NCBI GenBank assembly: GCA_022827095.1
Contig: JAJDTP010000005.1
Coordinates: 62,001-126,000, forward strand
DNA length: 64,000 nucleotides
Source: Dehalococcoidia bacterium
GTDB lineage: Bacteria; Chloroflexota; Dehalococcoidia; Lucifugimonadales; UBA3495
Reading direction: 5' to 3'
Shown piece by piece: positions 43,298 through 52,547 of this stretch. The notes beneath the pieces were generated by a model. The model saw nothing but the letters and a program-made list of their open reading frames with translations, ran no database searches and was not told the DNA's origin. How positions within the stretch are numbered: position 1 is the first letter of the stretch; the number at the start of each line of letters is the position of its first letter. The position numbers were made by a program, and so were the translations under genes.

Positions 43298-43618
43298 ATG
43301 GTGCCCCTTCTGTATTTCCAGCTCCTGGGAGCCGCCCTGTTCGGGATCGGTTTCTACGGAGTCCTCGCCCGCCGGAGTGCGGTGCTGATCGTACTGTCCA
43401 TCGAGCTGATGCTCAACGCGGTCAACATCAACCTCATAGCCGCTGCGTCCTACCTTAACGGCACTGGCCGTTTTGCCGCATTCGACGGCCAGATAATCGC
43501 GATCTTTGTCATTACAGTTGCTGCTGCGGAGGTCGGTCTGGCTTTCGCGATCATCCTGCGGATGTACCGCAACCGCGGCACCGTGAACGTCGACGAAATC
43601 AACCTGCTCAAGTGGTGA
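43298..43618 (+). CDS. nuoK: NADH-quinone oxidoreductase subunit K
   Basis: Membrane subunit, 106 residues, three helices with the pumping-channel Glu residues: LIVLSIELMLNAVNINLIA and ITVAAAEVGLAFAIILRMYR. ATG at 43298, 1-nt gap to nuoL. Confidence 0.95.
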   Translation: MVPLLYFQLLGAALFGIGFYGVLARRSAVLIVLSIELMLNAVNINLIAAASYLNGTGRFAAFDGQIIAIFVITVAAAEVGLAFAIILRMYRNRGTVNVDEINLLKW

Positions 43619-43619
43619 C

Positions 43620-45557
43620 ATGCCGCTGGCATTCCTGATCCCAGTCTTCTCCTTCGCCGCCTGCCCGCTGATCATCCTGTTCCAGCGTTGGCTGCCGCTG
43701 CGGGGCGCGCCGCTGGCGATCTTGGCCATCGGCGGGGGGTTCGTCGTGTGGGCCCTGACGACGGTGAGTTTCCTGGGCGCGGCCCCCGAAAACCCCGCAT
43801 GCGCCGTCAGCGGAATCACCGGAGCGTTGACGTGCCATTTCTCCACGTCCTGGTTCGAGGCGGGATTACCCGGCGTTGCCGCGACCGTTGACCAGGCCAT
43901 TCACCTGGATTGGGGCATCATCATCGATCCCTTGACCGTGGTGCTCCTCGGGCTGATCACCTTCGTCGCCCTTGGCGTCCAGCTTTACTCGCTTGAATAC
44001 ATGAAGGGCGACCCGCGTTTCGGCTGGTATTTCGCCTGGCAGGCCTTGTTCGTAGCGGCGATGCTGACCCTGGCGCTGGCCGATAACTTCCTGCTCCTTT
44101 ACATCGCGTGGGAACTGGTGGGCCTGTGCTCCTACCTGCTCATCGGGTTCTGGTTTGAAAACCCGGGCCCGCGCGAGGCCGCTAAGAAGGCCTTCGTGGT
44201 GACGCGCATCGGCGACGTCGGTCTGCTGGTGGGCATCCTCTTGCTGTGGGTCAACGTGGGCAGTTTCAGCATGACCGACGCCTTCGCGGCTGCCGCGTCC
44301 GGCGAGCTGGGCAGCGGCGTCACCACCGCAGCGGCCATTTTGCTGTTACTGGGAGCCATGGGCAAGTCTGCGCAGTTCCCCTTCCACGTGTGGCTGCCCG
44401 ACGCCATGGAGGGCCCGACGCCGGTCAGCGCGCTCATCCACGCGGCGACCATGGTCATCGCCGGCGTGTACCTGGTGGCCCGCGCCTATCCCATCTTCGC
44501 GGCCTCTCCCGAAGCCATGATGATCGTCGCCATCGTCGGCCTGATCACCGCCCTGGGCGCCGCCACCATCGCGCTGGTGTCCACCGACTTGAAACGCATC
44601 CTCGCGTACTCCACCGTGTCCCACCTGGGTCTGATGATGCTATCGCTGGGCGCCTTCGGCTGGACAGCGGCGGTGTTCCACCTGATGGCCCACGGGTTCG
44701 CCAAGGCGTTGCTGTTCTTGGGAGCGGGCAGCGTGATGCACGGCGTGGGCGCACACGGCGACGTTGACATCCGTCGTGTGGGAGGTCTGCGGCGGGCGAT
44801 GCCGGTAACCGCAGTCGTGTTTTCCATTGGCGCGCTGTCCTTGGGGGGCATCCCGATCCTGTCCGGTTTTTGGAGCAAGGACGAAATCCTGATCGCAGTC
44901 GAGCACAACCTGCCCGTGATATTCATCGTCCTGACCATGCTCACCGCGTTCCTGAGCGCGCTGTACATGGCACGGGCCATGTTCGTCGTGTTCTTCGGCG
45001 CTGAAGGCGAGGACAGTCACCATGCCCACGAATCTCCGCTGCTGATGACCGGCGTGATGTCCGTGCTGGCGGTGCTGGCCGTAGGTTTCGGCTGGATAGC
45101 GTTCAACTGGCCGGGCGCTTTCGGCGGCATCGGCGGGTTTGTGTTCTACGACCACGCGGAGAAGTTCCACTTCAACTACGTGCTGGGAGCGCTGTCGATC
45201 ATCCTGGCGGTGGGCGCTTTCGTCCTGGCATGGTTGGTTTACGTACGCCGCTCGGTTTCCCACGAACCCTGGCGCGTGCGGTTCGCGGGGGTGCTGCGAG
45301 TAGTCGAGCGCCGGTACTACGTCGACGAGGCGTACCAGTGGAGTATAGATCGGGTGGTGCTGACCGTTTCTGCCGCGCTGGCGTTCTTTGACCGCGCCGT
45401 GGTGAACGACGTCGCAGTGAACGGCCCGGCCGACGTCGTGCGCAAGGCTGGCGTTGCCTTACGCTTGCACGTCACCGGCCACGTTTACACCTACGCTTTG
45501 GCGGTGGCATTGGGCGTGATCGGCCTGGCGATTTTCTGGTGGCTGCGCTCGGTGTAG
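43620..45557 (+). CDS. nuoL: NADH-quinone oxidoreductase subunit L
   Basis: Distal antiporter-like pump subunit with the lateral helix, 645 residues. FLLLYIAWELVGLCSYLLIGFW, KSAQFPFHVWLPDAMEGPTPVSALIHAATMV and STVSHLGLMMLSLG are the Mrp-type motifs with the channel Lys and Glu. A 136-bp gap holding a REP-like repeat separates it from nuoM. Confidence 0.96.
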   Translation: MPLAFLIPVFSFAACPLIILFQRWLPLRGAPLAILAIGGGFVVWALTTVSFLGAAPENPACAVSGITGALTCHFSTSWFEAGLPGVAATVDQAIHLDWGIIIDPLTVVLLGLITFVALGVQLYSLEYMKGDPRFGWYFAWQALFVAAMLTLALADNFLLLYIAWELVGLCSYLLIGFWFENPGPREAAKKAFVVTRIGDVGLLVGILLLWVNVGSFSMTDAFAAAASGELGSGVTTAAAILLLLGAMGKSAQFPFHVWLPDAMEGPTPVSALIHAATMVIAGVYLVARAYPIFAASPEAMMIVAIVGLITALGAATIALVSTDLKRILAYSTVSHLGLMMLSLGAFGWTAAVFHLMAHGFAKALLFLGAGSVMHGVGAHGDVDIRRVGGLRRAMPVTAVVFSIGALSLGGIPILSGFWSKDEILIAVEHNLPVIFIVLTMLTAFLSALYMARAMFVVFFGAEGEDSHHAHESPLLMTGVMSVLAVLAVGFGWIAFNWPGAFGGIGGFVFYDHAEKFHFNYVLGALSIILAVGAFVLAWLVYVRRSVSHEPWRVRFAGVLRVVERRYYVDEAYQWSIDRVVLTVSAALAFFDRAVVNDVAVNGPADVVRKAGVALRLHVTGHVYTYALAVALGVIGLAIFWWLRSV

Positions 45558-45579
45558 GGTTTGGTGGCTTCATGCAATA

Positions 45580-45680
45580 TCGCCATCCCGGCGCCACCTC
45601 GTCTTTCCGGCGACAGCGGGAAACCAGAGCATCTTTGCACAACAGGATCATGGATTCCGGCTTTCGCCGGAATGACGGTC
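45580..45680. repeat. REP-like hairpin repeat between nuoL and nuoM
   Basis: The gap carries an 8-bp hairpin, ATTCCGGC-TTTC-GCCGGAAT (45654-45673), in the context GGATTCCGGC...GCCGGAATGACGG, a sequence very common in intergenic repeats of many bacteria. A weaker related block (CATCCCGGCG...CTTTCCGGCG) precedes it. It splits an otherwise tight operon. Confidence 0.7.
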
Positions 45681-45693
45681 GCCGAATTTAGTA

Positions 45694-47208
45694 ATGGCTA
45701 ATTTCGACCAGGTATCCCTGCTGCTGTTGGTGTTGGTGCCTCTGGCCGGCGCGGCGCTGGCCATGTTCCTGCCCAAGGACCGCCCGCGGGACGCGTGGCA
45801 GTTTGCCATCTTTGTGGCCGCCATCAGTTTCGTGCTGTCGGTTGTAGTGTTTCTGCGCTACGACTACGGGGCTGGCGGCGTGCAGATGGTGCGGTCGTAC
45901 GATTGGATCGGCCAGCCGGTCAACATAACGCTGCACTTCGGGCTGAACGGCATTGGCGCGCCGCTGGTGCTGCTCAACGGCATCGTGCTGCTGGGCGCGG
46001 TGCTGATCAGCCAGACCATCACCCGGCGGACGCGGGACTTCTTCGTGCTCCTGTTGGCCTTGGGCGCCGGCGTGTTCGGCGTGTTCGTGGTGCGCGACCT
46101 GTTCTTCCTGTTCTTCTTCTACGAGCTGGCCGTGCTGCCCATGTACCTGCTCATCGGCGTGTGGGGCAGCAGCACCGATTTCGGCACCTTCCTACGCACC
46201 AAAGAATACGGCGCGATGAAGCTGATGCTGATGCTGGTGGCCGGCAGCATCCTGATCTGGGTCGGTATCCTGGCCCTGTACGTCGCTTCGTCGCAGGCGG
46301 GCGACCCCACCTTCAACATCGACAAGCTGGCCGCGCTTCAGCAGGACGGGGCGGTTTCCCGCCTGACCCAGATGTGGGTGTTCCCCTTCTTTGCGCTGGG
46401 GTTCGGCGTTCTGGCCGGCCTGTGGCCCTTCCACACCTGGTCGCCGGACGGTCACGTCGCCGCGCCCACCGGCGTCAGTATGCTGCACGCTGGCGTCCTT
46501 ATGAAGCTGGGTGCCTTCGGCATCATACAGGTTGGGATGATCCTCACTCCCCAGGGGGCGGAAGTGTGGATGCCGGTGCTCATCGGGCTGGGCACGGTGA
46601 ACGTCATCTACGGCGCGATTTCCGCCTTGTCCCAGAACGATCTCAAGTACGTCATCGGCTATTCCAGCGTCAGCCACATGGGTTACGTGCTCATGGGCAT
46701 CGCCACGCTGCACCCGGTGGGCTTGGCCGGCGCGGTGCTCCAGATGTTCTCCCACGGCATAATGACGGCCCTGATGTTCGCCATGGTGGGAGCGATTTAC
46801 GAGCGGGCGCACATCCGAGACAGCATGATCCTCAACGGCCTCATCAAGCGCATGGGCACGACCACTTTCTTCTTTGCCATCGCCGGCTTGGCGTCCCTGG
46901 GGTTGCCCGGGCTGAGCGGCTTCATCGCCGAATTCATGGTCTTCACCGGAGCATTCCGCACCTACCTGCCGCTGGCGGTGCTGGGCGTCATTGGCGCGGC
47001 CATCACGGCGGTTTACATCCTGCGGCTGTTGGCCCGTTCCTTCTTTGGCGAGGGCGATCCGCAGTGGGACCACCTGACCGACGCCAGCCCGGTGGAAAAG
47101 GGCGTGGGTGCGGCCTTCGTCCTGATCCTGATTGCCGTCGGCGTCTGGCCGGCGCCGCTGCTGCGCGTCATCAACACCGGCGTGGAAAGCGCGCTGGCGG
47201 TGTTTTAG
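45694..47208 (+). CDS. nuoM: NADH-quinone oxidoreductase subunit M
   Basis: Antiporter-like pump subunit, 504 residues. FFFYELAVLPMYLLIGVWG, WPFHTWSPDGHVAAPTGVSMLHAGVLMKLG and YSSVSHMGYVLMGIA carry the channel Glu, Lys and His. ATG at 45694; nuoN starts 12 bp downstream. Confidence 0.96.
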   Translation: MANFDQVSLLLLVLVPLAGAALAMFLPKDRPRDAWQFAIFVAAISFVLSVVVFLRYDYGAGGVQMVRSYDWIGQPVNITLHFGLNGIGAPLVLLNGIVLLGAVLISQTITRRTRDFFVLLLALGAGVFGVFVVRDLFFLFFFYELAVLPMYLLIGVWGSSTDFGTFLRTKEYGAMKLMLMLVAGSILIWVGILALYVASSQAGDPTFNIDKLAALQQDGAVSRLTQMWVFPFFALGFGVLAGLWPFHTWSPDGHVAAPTGVSMLHAGVLMKLGAFGIIQVGMILTPQGAEVWMPVLIGLGTVNVIYGAISALSQNDLKYVIGYSSVSHMGYVLMGIATLHPVGLAGAVLQMFSHGIMTALMFAMVGAIYERAHIRDSMILNGLIKRMGTTTFFFAIAGLASLGLPGLSGFIAEFMVFTGAFRTYLPLAVLGVIGAAITAVYILRLLARSFFGEGDPQWDHLTDASPVEKGVGAAFVLILIAVGVWPAPLLRVINTGVESALAVF

Positions 47209-47220
47209 GCGGTTATCGGA

Positions 47221-48777
47221 ATGCCAATCGACTACACCGCTAACCTGCACCTGCTGACGCCGGAGTTCGTCCTCACGGCGCTGGCGTTCCTGGTGTTCAC
47301 GGTGGACCTGTTCCTGCCCGAGAGCAGGAAGGAGTGGCTGGCCGGCTTGTCGGTGGTCAGCCTCGTCGCCGTGATGGTCATAGCCATCCTGATGCGGCCG
47401 GCGGGCTCGGTTGAACTCTACGGCGGTCTGATCGTCGTCGACAGCTTCGGCCTGTTCTTCAAGATATTCTTCCTGGCCATCGGCGTGGGCATCATCGCCT
47501 TATCGGTCGAATACGGGCGCGACCGTCTCGACCACCGCGGCGAGTTCTACGGGCTGCTGCTCTTCTCAATCCTGGGCATGAACCTCATGGCCATGTCCCG
47601 GGAACTGCTCACAGCCTACATCGCCCTGGAACTGCTCTCGTTCAGCCTATACGTCATGGTGGCCTACGGATTGCGAGAGGCCCGCTCCAACGAGGCTGGA
47701 ATCAAGTACATCATCATCGGCGCGCTGTCGTCGGCCATCATGCTCTACGGGCTGAGCAACATCTACGCAGCCTTGGGCACCACCTTCTTCGCCGGCATCG
47801 CCGAGGAACTGGCGTCGCCCGGCACGGTGAGTCCAGTCCTTTGGGTTGGCGTGGCGTTGCTGGTGGTCGGGCTGGGGTTCAAGCTCTCCGCGGTGCCCTT
47901 CCACATGTGGGCGCCCGACGCCTACGAAGGCGCTCCCCTGCCGGTAACCGCCTACCTGGCCATCGGATCCAAGGCCGCCGCGTTCGCCCTGACCCTGCGT
48001 CTCTTCGCCGAGGCCATCGTTCCCGCCGTCAACCGCTGGGACGAGTGGCAACTGGTGATTGCCGTCCTGGCTGCAGTCACCATGCTGCTGGGCAACCTGG
48101 TGGCATTGGCCCAGCGGAACCTGAAGCGTCTCATGGCTTACAGCAGCATCGGACACGTGGGTTACGCGCTGGCCGGCATCGCGGTCCTGGGCAGCGACTT
48201 TGCCCTGGCGGCCAAGTCGGTGGTGTTCTACCTGGTGGTGTACGCCGTGACCAACCTGGTGGTGTTCGCCGGCGTGACCGCCTATTACAACCGCACCGGT
48301 CAGGACAATATCGCCGACTTGGCCGGCCTGGCCGACCGCCAACCCTTTGTCGCCGCCGCCATCGCCATCGGCCTGTTCTCGTTGGCCGGCCTTCCCATTT
48401 TCGCCGGCTTCACCGCCAAGTTCTACCTCTTCGCGGCCGTGGCCGACGGCGGGTTCCTGTGGCTGGCCGGCGTCGCCATCTTCGCCAGCCTGATCTCCCT
48501 CTACTACTACCTGCAGGTGCTCCGCCAAATGTACATCGAGCGCCCGCCCAACCCTGACCATGCCGAAGAGGAACACGAACCCGCCGACGGTCACGAGGAC
48601 GCCCACGGTCATGGCGGCCACGACGAACCGCCGGTTCCGCCGATGCCCCGGCCGTCGCTGCTGCTCACGGCCACCATGGGTGTCGGGCTGCTGGTGGTGA
48701 CCTGGCTGGGCGTCTACCCCGCGCCGCTGCTGGGCCTGATCGATGCGGCTAGCGCGGCGATTGTGCCCCTGGGCTGA
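47221..48777 (+). CDS. nuoN: NADH-quinone oxidoreductase subunit N
   Basis: Third antiporter-like subunit, 518 residues. AYIALELLSFSLYVMVAY, LGFKLSAVPFHMWAPDAYEGAPLPVTAYLAIGSKAA and MAYSSIGHVGYALAGIAV are diagnostic. The last loop before the final helix has a His/Asp/Glu-rich insert (EEEHEPADGHEDAHGHGGH) that may bind metal. It closes the complex I operon. Confidence 0.96.
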   Translation: MPIDYTANLHLLTPEFVLTALAFLVFTVDLFLPESRKEWLAGLSVVSLVAVMVIAILMRPAGSVELYGGLIVVDSFGLFFKIFFLAIGVGIIALSVEYGRDRLDHRGEFYGLLLFSILGMNLMAMSRELLTAYIALELLSFSLYVMVAYGLREARSNEAGIKYIIIGALSSAIMLYGLSNIYAALGTTFFAGIAEELASPGTVSPVLWVGVALLVVGLGFKLSAVPFHMWAPDAYEGAPLPVTAYLAIGSKAAAFALTLRLFAEAIVPAVNRWDEWQLVIAVLAAVTMLLGNLVALAQRNLKRLMAYSSIGHVGYALAGIAVLGSDFALAAKSVVFYLVVYAVTNLVVFAGVTAYYNRTGQDNIADLAGLADRQPFVAAAIAIGLFSLAGLPIFAGFTAKFYLFAAVADGGFLWLAGVAIFASLISLYYYLQVLRQMYIERPPNPDHAEEEHEPADGHEDAHGHGGHDEPPVPPMPRPSLLLTATMGVGLLVVTWLGVYPAPLLGLIDAASAAIVPLG

Positions 48778-48905
48778 ACGCACCAAATCTAGGCGTTGAG
48801 TCGCATTCGAGGCGGATGATCAACCATTTTTGGGTCAACGGAAGGACAGGGTCCGTGGACTGACGTGTGCCAAGCCAGTGGCCGACCGTTTGCGAGGATA
48901 CCTAG

Positions 48906-49454
48906 ATGAAATTGAGAACGATTCGTACTTTTGACGAACTTGAGGCGTTTTACGGCGTGCTACGGCATCAATACCCCAATTACACGTACCCACGCATATC
49001 AGCTGTCCACTATGGAGTATTCGATGTAGACGAAGACACGCGAGGCTGGGGAGAAGGAGCATGGTTGGTGGCTGGAGCGGCAATCGACGTAGGCGACTGG
49101 GACGTGTTTGAAGAAGGCGGTGTGAAAATAGCTAAGTTCGAGCATCTGATAGTCAAACCGGAATTCAGGAACCAAAGAATAGGAACCGCGCTATTAAACT
49201 TCGTTGTTGAGAGCCATTGTGACCTCGAAATAAATGGTCGCGTTTCCAAGAACGGCGATCGAGAACGCTTGGTTTCTTGGTACGAGCGATTTGCGTTCCA
49301 TGTCGTGGGGGAGAGCAGCGACGAAGTTTTCATGGCACGCAAACCAGAAAGTGACTGTGAGTATCTTGCACCACGGTTGCGCGAAGACGCCGCCAACCGG
49401 CTTTATGGGGAACATCGATATGGCTTAGACCTAAATGTTTTTGATCCAGAGTAA
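48906..49454 (+). CDS. GNAT-family N-acetyltransferase
   Basis: A 182-residue GNAT fold. Acetyl-CoA motif A is HLIVKPEFRNQRIGTALLNFVVE (R/Q-x-x-G-x-A), followed by ERLVSWYERFAFHVVGES as motif B. The gene is clearly AT-richer than its neighbours in third positions, suggesting recent acquisition. Substrate unknown. ATG at 48906. Confidence 0.8.
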   Translation: MKLRTIRTFDELEAFYGVLRHQYPNYTYPRISAVHYGVFDVDEDTRGWGEGAWLVAGAAIDVGDWDVFEEGGVKIAKFEHLIVKPEFRNQRIGTALLNFVVESHCDLEINGRVSKNGDRERLVSWYERFAFHVVGESSDEVFMARKPESDCEYLAPRLREDAANRLYGEHRYGLDLNVFDPE

Positions 49455-49495
49455 GCTGGCTCCCGAAGGCAAATTGATACCCCAAGGCTTGAGGT

Positions 49496-50041
49496 ATGTC
49501 CACCATGATCATCGCAGTAATCGGCAACTACGACCCGCCGCCCCACGTGTACGCGCTGGCCGAGGGCGTTGGCAAGGAGCTGGGCCGCCGGGGCATCACG
49601 CTGGTTTGTGGCGGGTTGACCGGAGTCATGGAAGCCGTGTGCAAAGGGGCGAAGTCCGAAAACGGCACCACCATCGGGATCCTGCCCGGTGGGTCGCCGC
49701 GTACCGCCAACGAGTGGGTGGACTTCCCGGTGGCCACCAACATGGGTTTCGCGAGGAACGTGGCGGTGGTCAGCACGGGGCAGGCGGTTATCGCCGTGGG
49801 TGGCGCATTCGGGACCCTCTCGGAGATCGCCTATGCCCTGAGCTACGGCATTCCGGTGGTCTCGCTGCACAGTTGGCCGTTGACCCAGCGCGGCGACGGC
49901 CTGCCCGTGGGTGAGAATTACATAATGGCTGACGATCCGGCCGACGCCGTGGACAAGGCGGTGGCCGCGGCTCTCGCCCGCACCGACGAGACCCAGACCG
50001 TCGCTTTCTCCGAACCATTGCCGGAGGTGCCCAATGGCTGA
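49496..50041 (+). CDS. SLOG/LOG-like Rossmann protein (TIGR00725 type)
   Basis: A 181-residue nucleotide-binding protein. [42 protein letters not shown] and [25 protein letters not shown] match the SLOG cluster near lysine decarboxylase-like LOG proteins, but it lacks the PGGxGTxxE motif of active LOG enzymes (GGAFGTLSE here). ATG at 49496; an ATG at 49505 is better spaced from GAGG. The stop overlaps the enolase start by 8 bp. Confidence 0.82.
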   Translation: MSTMIIAVIGNYDPPPHVYALAEGVGKELGRRGITLVCGGLTGVMEAVCKGAKSENGTTIGILPGGSPRTANEWVDFPVATNMGFARNVAVVSTGQAVIAVGGAFGTLSEIAYALSYGIPVVSLHSWPLTQRGDGLPVGENYIMADDPADAVDKAVAAALARTDETQTVAFSEPLPEVPNG

Positions 50042-51338
50042 TGCCACCATTGTATCTGTGGTCGGGCGAGAGGCTCTGGACTCCCGGGGCAACCCCACTG
50101 TCGAGGCGGAGGTCACCCTGTCCGACGGCAGCGTGGGTCTGGCCCTGGTTCCATCGGGCGCCAGCACCGGCAGCTACGAAGCCCTGGAACTGCGCGACGG
50201 CGACCGCACCCGGTTCGGCGGGAGTGGCACGCTGACCGCCGTGGCCAACGTGAACGACCGCATCGGCCCCGCGCTGTCGGGAGCGTTGGCGTTGGACCAG
50301 TCAGTCATCGACCGCCGGCTCAACGAGCTGGACGGTACCGACGACAAGAGCGGCCTGGGCGCCAACGCGGTGCTGGCCGTTTCCATGGCGACCGCTCGCG
50401 CCGCCGCCGTGTCCGCAACCGGAGGTTCGCTCTGGCGACACCTGGCGAACGGCGGCCAGGTGAGTCTTCCTGTGCCGCTGCTGAACATCCTCAATGGCGG
50501 CCGGCACGCGTCCAACTCGGCCGATGTGCAGGAGTTCATGATAGCGCCTTCGGGATTTGACCGCTTCTCCGACGCCCTGCGTGCCGGCGTGGAGATCTAC
50601 CAGGCATTGAAGTCCATCCTCCGCGGCGGCGGGCACAACCTGAACGTCGGCGACGAGGGCGGTTTCGCCCCGACCCTGCCGTCCAACCGCGACGCCATCG
50701 AGGTGGTGTTGCAGGCCATCGAGACCGCCGGATACCGGCCGGGTGAGCAGGTCCACATCGCCCTGGACGTGGCGGCGTCGGAACTCTGGGACGCCGATGC
50801 GTCGAACTACCATCTCGAACGGGAGGGAGTGTCCCTCAACGCTGGTGAACTGGTGGATCTGTACGCCCAATGGTGCACCGAATATCCCATCATCAGCATC
50901 GAAGACGGGCTGTTCGAAGACGACTGGGCCGGCTGGTCAACCCTGACCCAGCGGCTCGGCGATTCGGTCCAATTGGTCGGCGACGACCTGCTGGTGACCA
51001 ACATCGGCCGGCTGCGGCGCGGCATTGATGAGCAAGCCGGCAACGCCATCCTGCTCAAGCCCAACCAGATAGGCACGCTATCGGAAACCGCCGCCGCGTT
51101 GGGCATGGCCCGCGACGCGGGCTGGACCGCCGTGATGAGCCACCGCTCCGGCGAAACCGAGGACACCACCATCGCTGACCTCGCCGTCGCGTGGAACGTC
51201 GGCCAGATCAAGACCGGCGCGCCGGCCCGGTCCGAGCGGGTCGCCAAATACAACCGCCTGCTTAGGATCGAGGCCGAACTGGGCGACGTGGCCCGGTACG
51301 CGGGCCCACAGGTTTTCGGCGGCTTCGGCTCCCGCTAG
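50034..51338 (+). CDS. eno: Enolase
   Basis: Converts 2-phosphoglycerate to PEP. The 434-residue protein has [52 protein letters not shown], the catalytic Glu in GDEGGFAP, metal ligands in [18 protein letters not shown] and [10 protein letters not shown], and catalytic Lys in LLKPNQIGT followed by [13 protein letters not shown] at 50034. Confidence 0.97.
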   Translation: MADATIVSVVGREALDSRGNPTVEAEVTLSDGSVGLALVPSGASTGSYEALELRDGDRTRFGGSGTLTAVANVNDRIGPALSGALALDQSVIDRRLNELDGTDDKSGLGANAVLAVSMATARAAAVSATGGSLWRHLANGGQVSLPVPLLNILNGGRHASNSADVQEFMIAPSGFDRFSDALRAGVEIYQALKSILRGGGHNLNVGDEGGFAPTLPSNRDAIEVVLQAIETAGYRPGEQVHIALDVAASELWDADASNYHLEREGVSLNAGELVDLYAQWCTEYPIISIEDGLFEDDWAGWSTLTQRLGDSVQLVGDDLLVTNIGRLRRGIDEQAGNAILLKPNQIGTLSETAAALGMARDAGWTAVMSHRSGETEDTTIADLAVAWNVGQIKTGAPARSERVAKYNRLLRIEAELGDVARYAGPQVFGGFGSR

Positions 51339-51391
51339 CTGAGCACATCCTGACGGTGTCACCGTCCGGCCCGGATTTGCCTTTTCGGTGG

Positions 51392-51397
51392 TATAAT
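51392..51397 (+). promoter_or_regulatory. -10 box of gap
   Basis: Perfect TATAAT followed by CGCG in the 185-bp gap between eno and gap, with a 6-bp hairpin (GACGGT-GTC-ACCGTC, 51352-51366) upstream that may end eno transcription. No -35 is evident. Confidence 0.5.
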
Positions 51398-51523
51398 CGC
51401 GGACGCCGGCGGGGTCGATCTGACCGCGAGAATCTCGGGATCGTCGGCCGGACAGTACGTATATCGCGTGCTCTGCCTGTCATTGCATCGGGCCACGTTT
51501 GAACGGATGGGAGGCATTCCACG

Positions 51524-52531
51524 ATGGCGACGCGCATCGGTATCAACGGGTTTGGGCGGATCGGACGGTTGGTCGCCCGGGCGGCGCTTTCGCCCACCTA
51601 CCACGACCGGCTGGATTTGGCCGCCGTGAACGGTTTGGGGGATCCTGATACCGCCGCCCATCTGTTTAAATATGACAGTACCTATGGCCCCTACGCCGGC
51701 ACGGTGGGCACTGACAACGGCAACCTGGTAATCGACGGCAAGCCCATTCGCATGTTCCAGGAAGCCGACCCGGCCAACATTCTGTGGTCCGAGATGGGCG
51801 TCGACATCGTAGTGGAATGCACCGGCCGCTTCACCGACGCTGCCAAGGCGGCAGCCCACATCGACAGCGGCGGCGCGAACAAGGTCATCATCTCCGCCCC
51901 GGCCCGTGGCGCGGATGCTACCATCGTGCTCGGCGTCAACGACGAGGCGTACGATGGCGGCGAGCACCGGATCATCTCCAATGCCTCGTGTACCACCAAC
52001 TGCTTTGCGCCCATGGTCAAGGTGCTGCACGACGCCTTCGGGGTCGAGCGCGGCCTGATGTCCACCATCCACGCCTACACCAACGACCAGAGCATTTTGG
52101 ACCGCAACCACCGTGACCTGCGCCGGGCCCGAGCTGCGGCGCAGAACATCATCCCCACCAGCACCGGCGCGGCCCGTTCCGTGGGAGTCGTACTTCCTGA
52201 ACTCAACGGTAAGCTCCACGGCATCGCCTATCGCATCCCCACGTCCATCGGATCCGCCACCGACTTCGTGGCCGACCTCAAGCAGAACGTCACCAAGGAC
52301 GAGGTCAACGCCGCCTTCAAGGCCGCGGCCGAGGGCCCCTTGAAGGGCATACTGGAATACACCGAGGATCCCATCGTCAGCTCTGACATTCGTGGCAATA
52401 CGCATAGCTGCATTTTTGACGGCCTGAGCACCATGGTCCTGGACGACAGCATGGTCAAGATCCTCGGTTGGTACGACAACGAGTGGGGATATTCGTGCAG
52501 AACCGCCGACCTGTGCTGTCTGATTTCGTAG
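51524..52531 (+). CDS. gap: Glyceraldehyde-3-phosphate dehydrogenase
   Basis: Glycolytic GAPDH, 335 residues. IGINGFGRIGR binds NAD, the nucleophile Cys lies in SNASCTTNC, and the catalytic His is in STIHAYTNDQ. GILEYTEDPIVSSDIRG and WYDNEWGYS close it. The C-terminus after WGYS is shortened and ends RTADLCCLIS instead of the usual long helix. ATG at 51524. Confidence 0.97.
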   Translation: MATRIGINGFGRIGRLVARAALSPTYHDRLDLAAVNGLGDPDTAAHLFKYDSTYGPYAGTVGTDNGNLVIDGKPIRMFQEADPANILWSEMGVDIVVECTGRFTDAAKAAAHIDSGGANKVIISAPARGADATIVLGVNDEAYDGGEHRIISNASCTTNCFAPMVKVLHDAFGVERGLMSTIHAYTNDQSILDRNHRDLRRARAAAQNIIPTSTGAARSVGVVLPELNGKLHGIAYRIPTSIGSATDFVADLKQNVTKDEVNAAFKAAAEGPLKGILEYTEDPIVSSDIRGNTHSCIFDGLSTMVLDDSMVKILGWYDNEWGYSCRTADLCCLIS

Positions 52532-52547
52532 TGCTTCCTGGCGGTTG

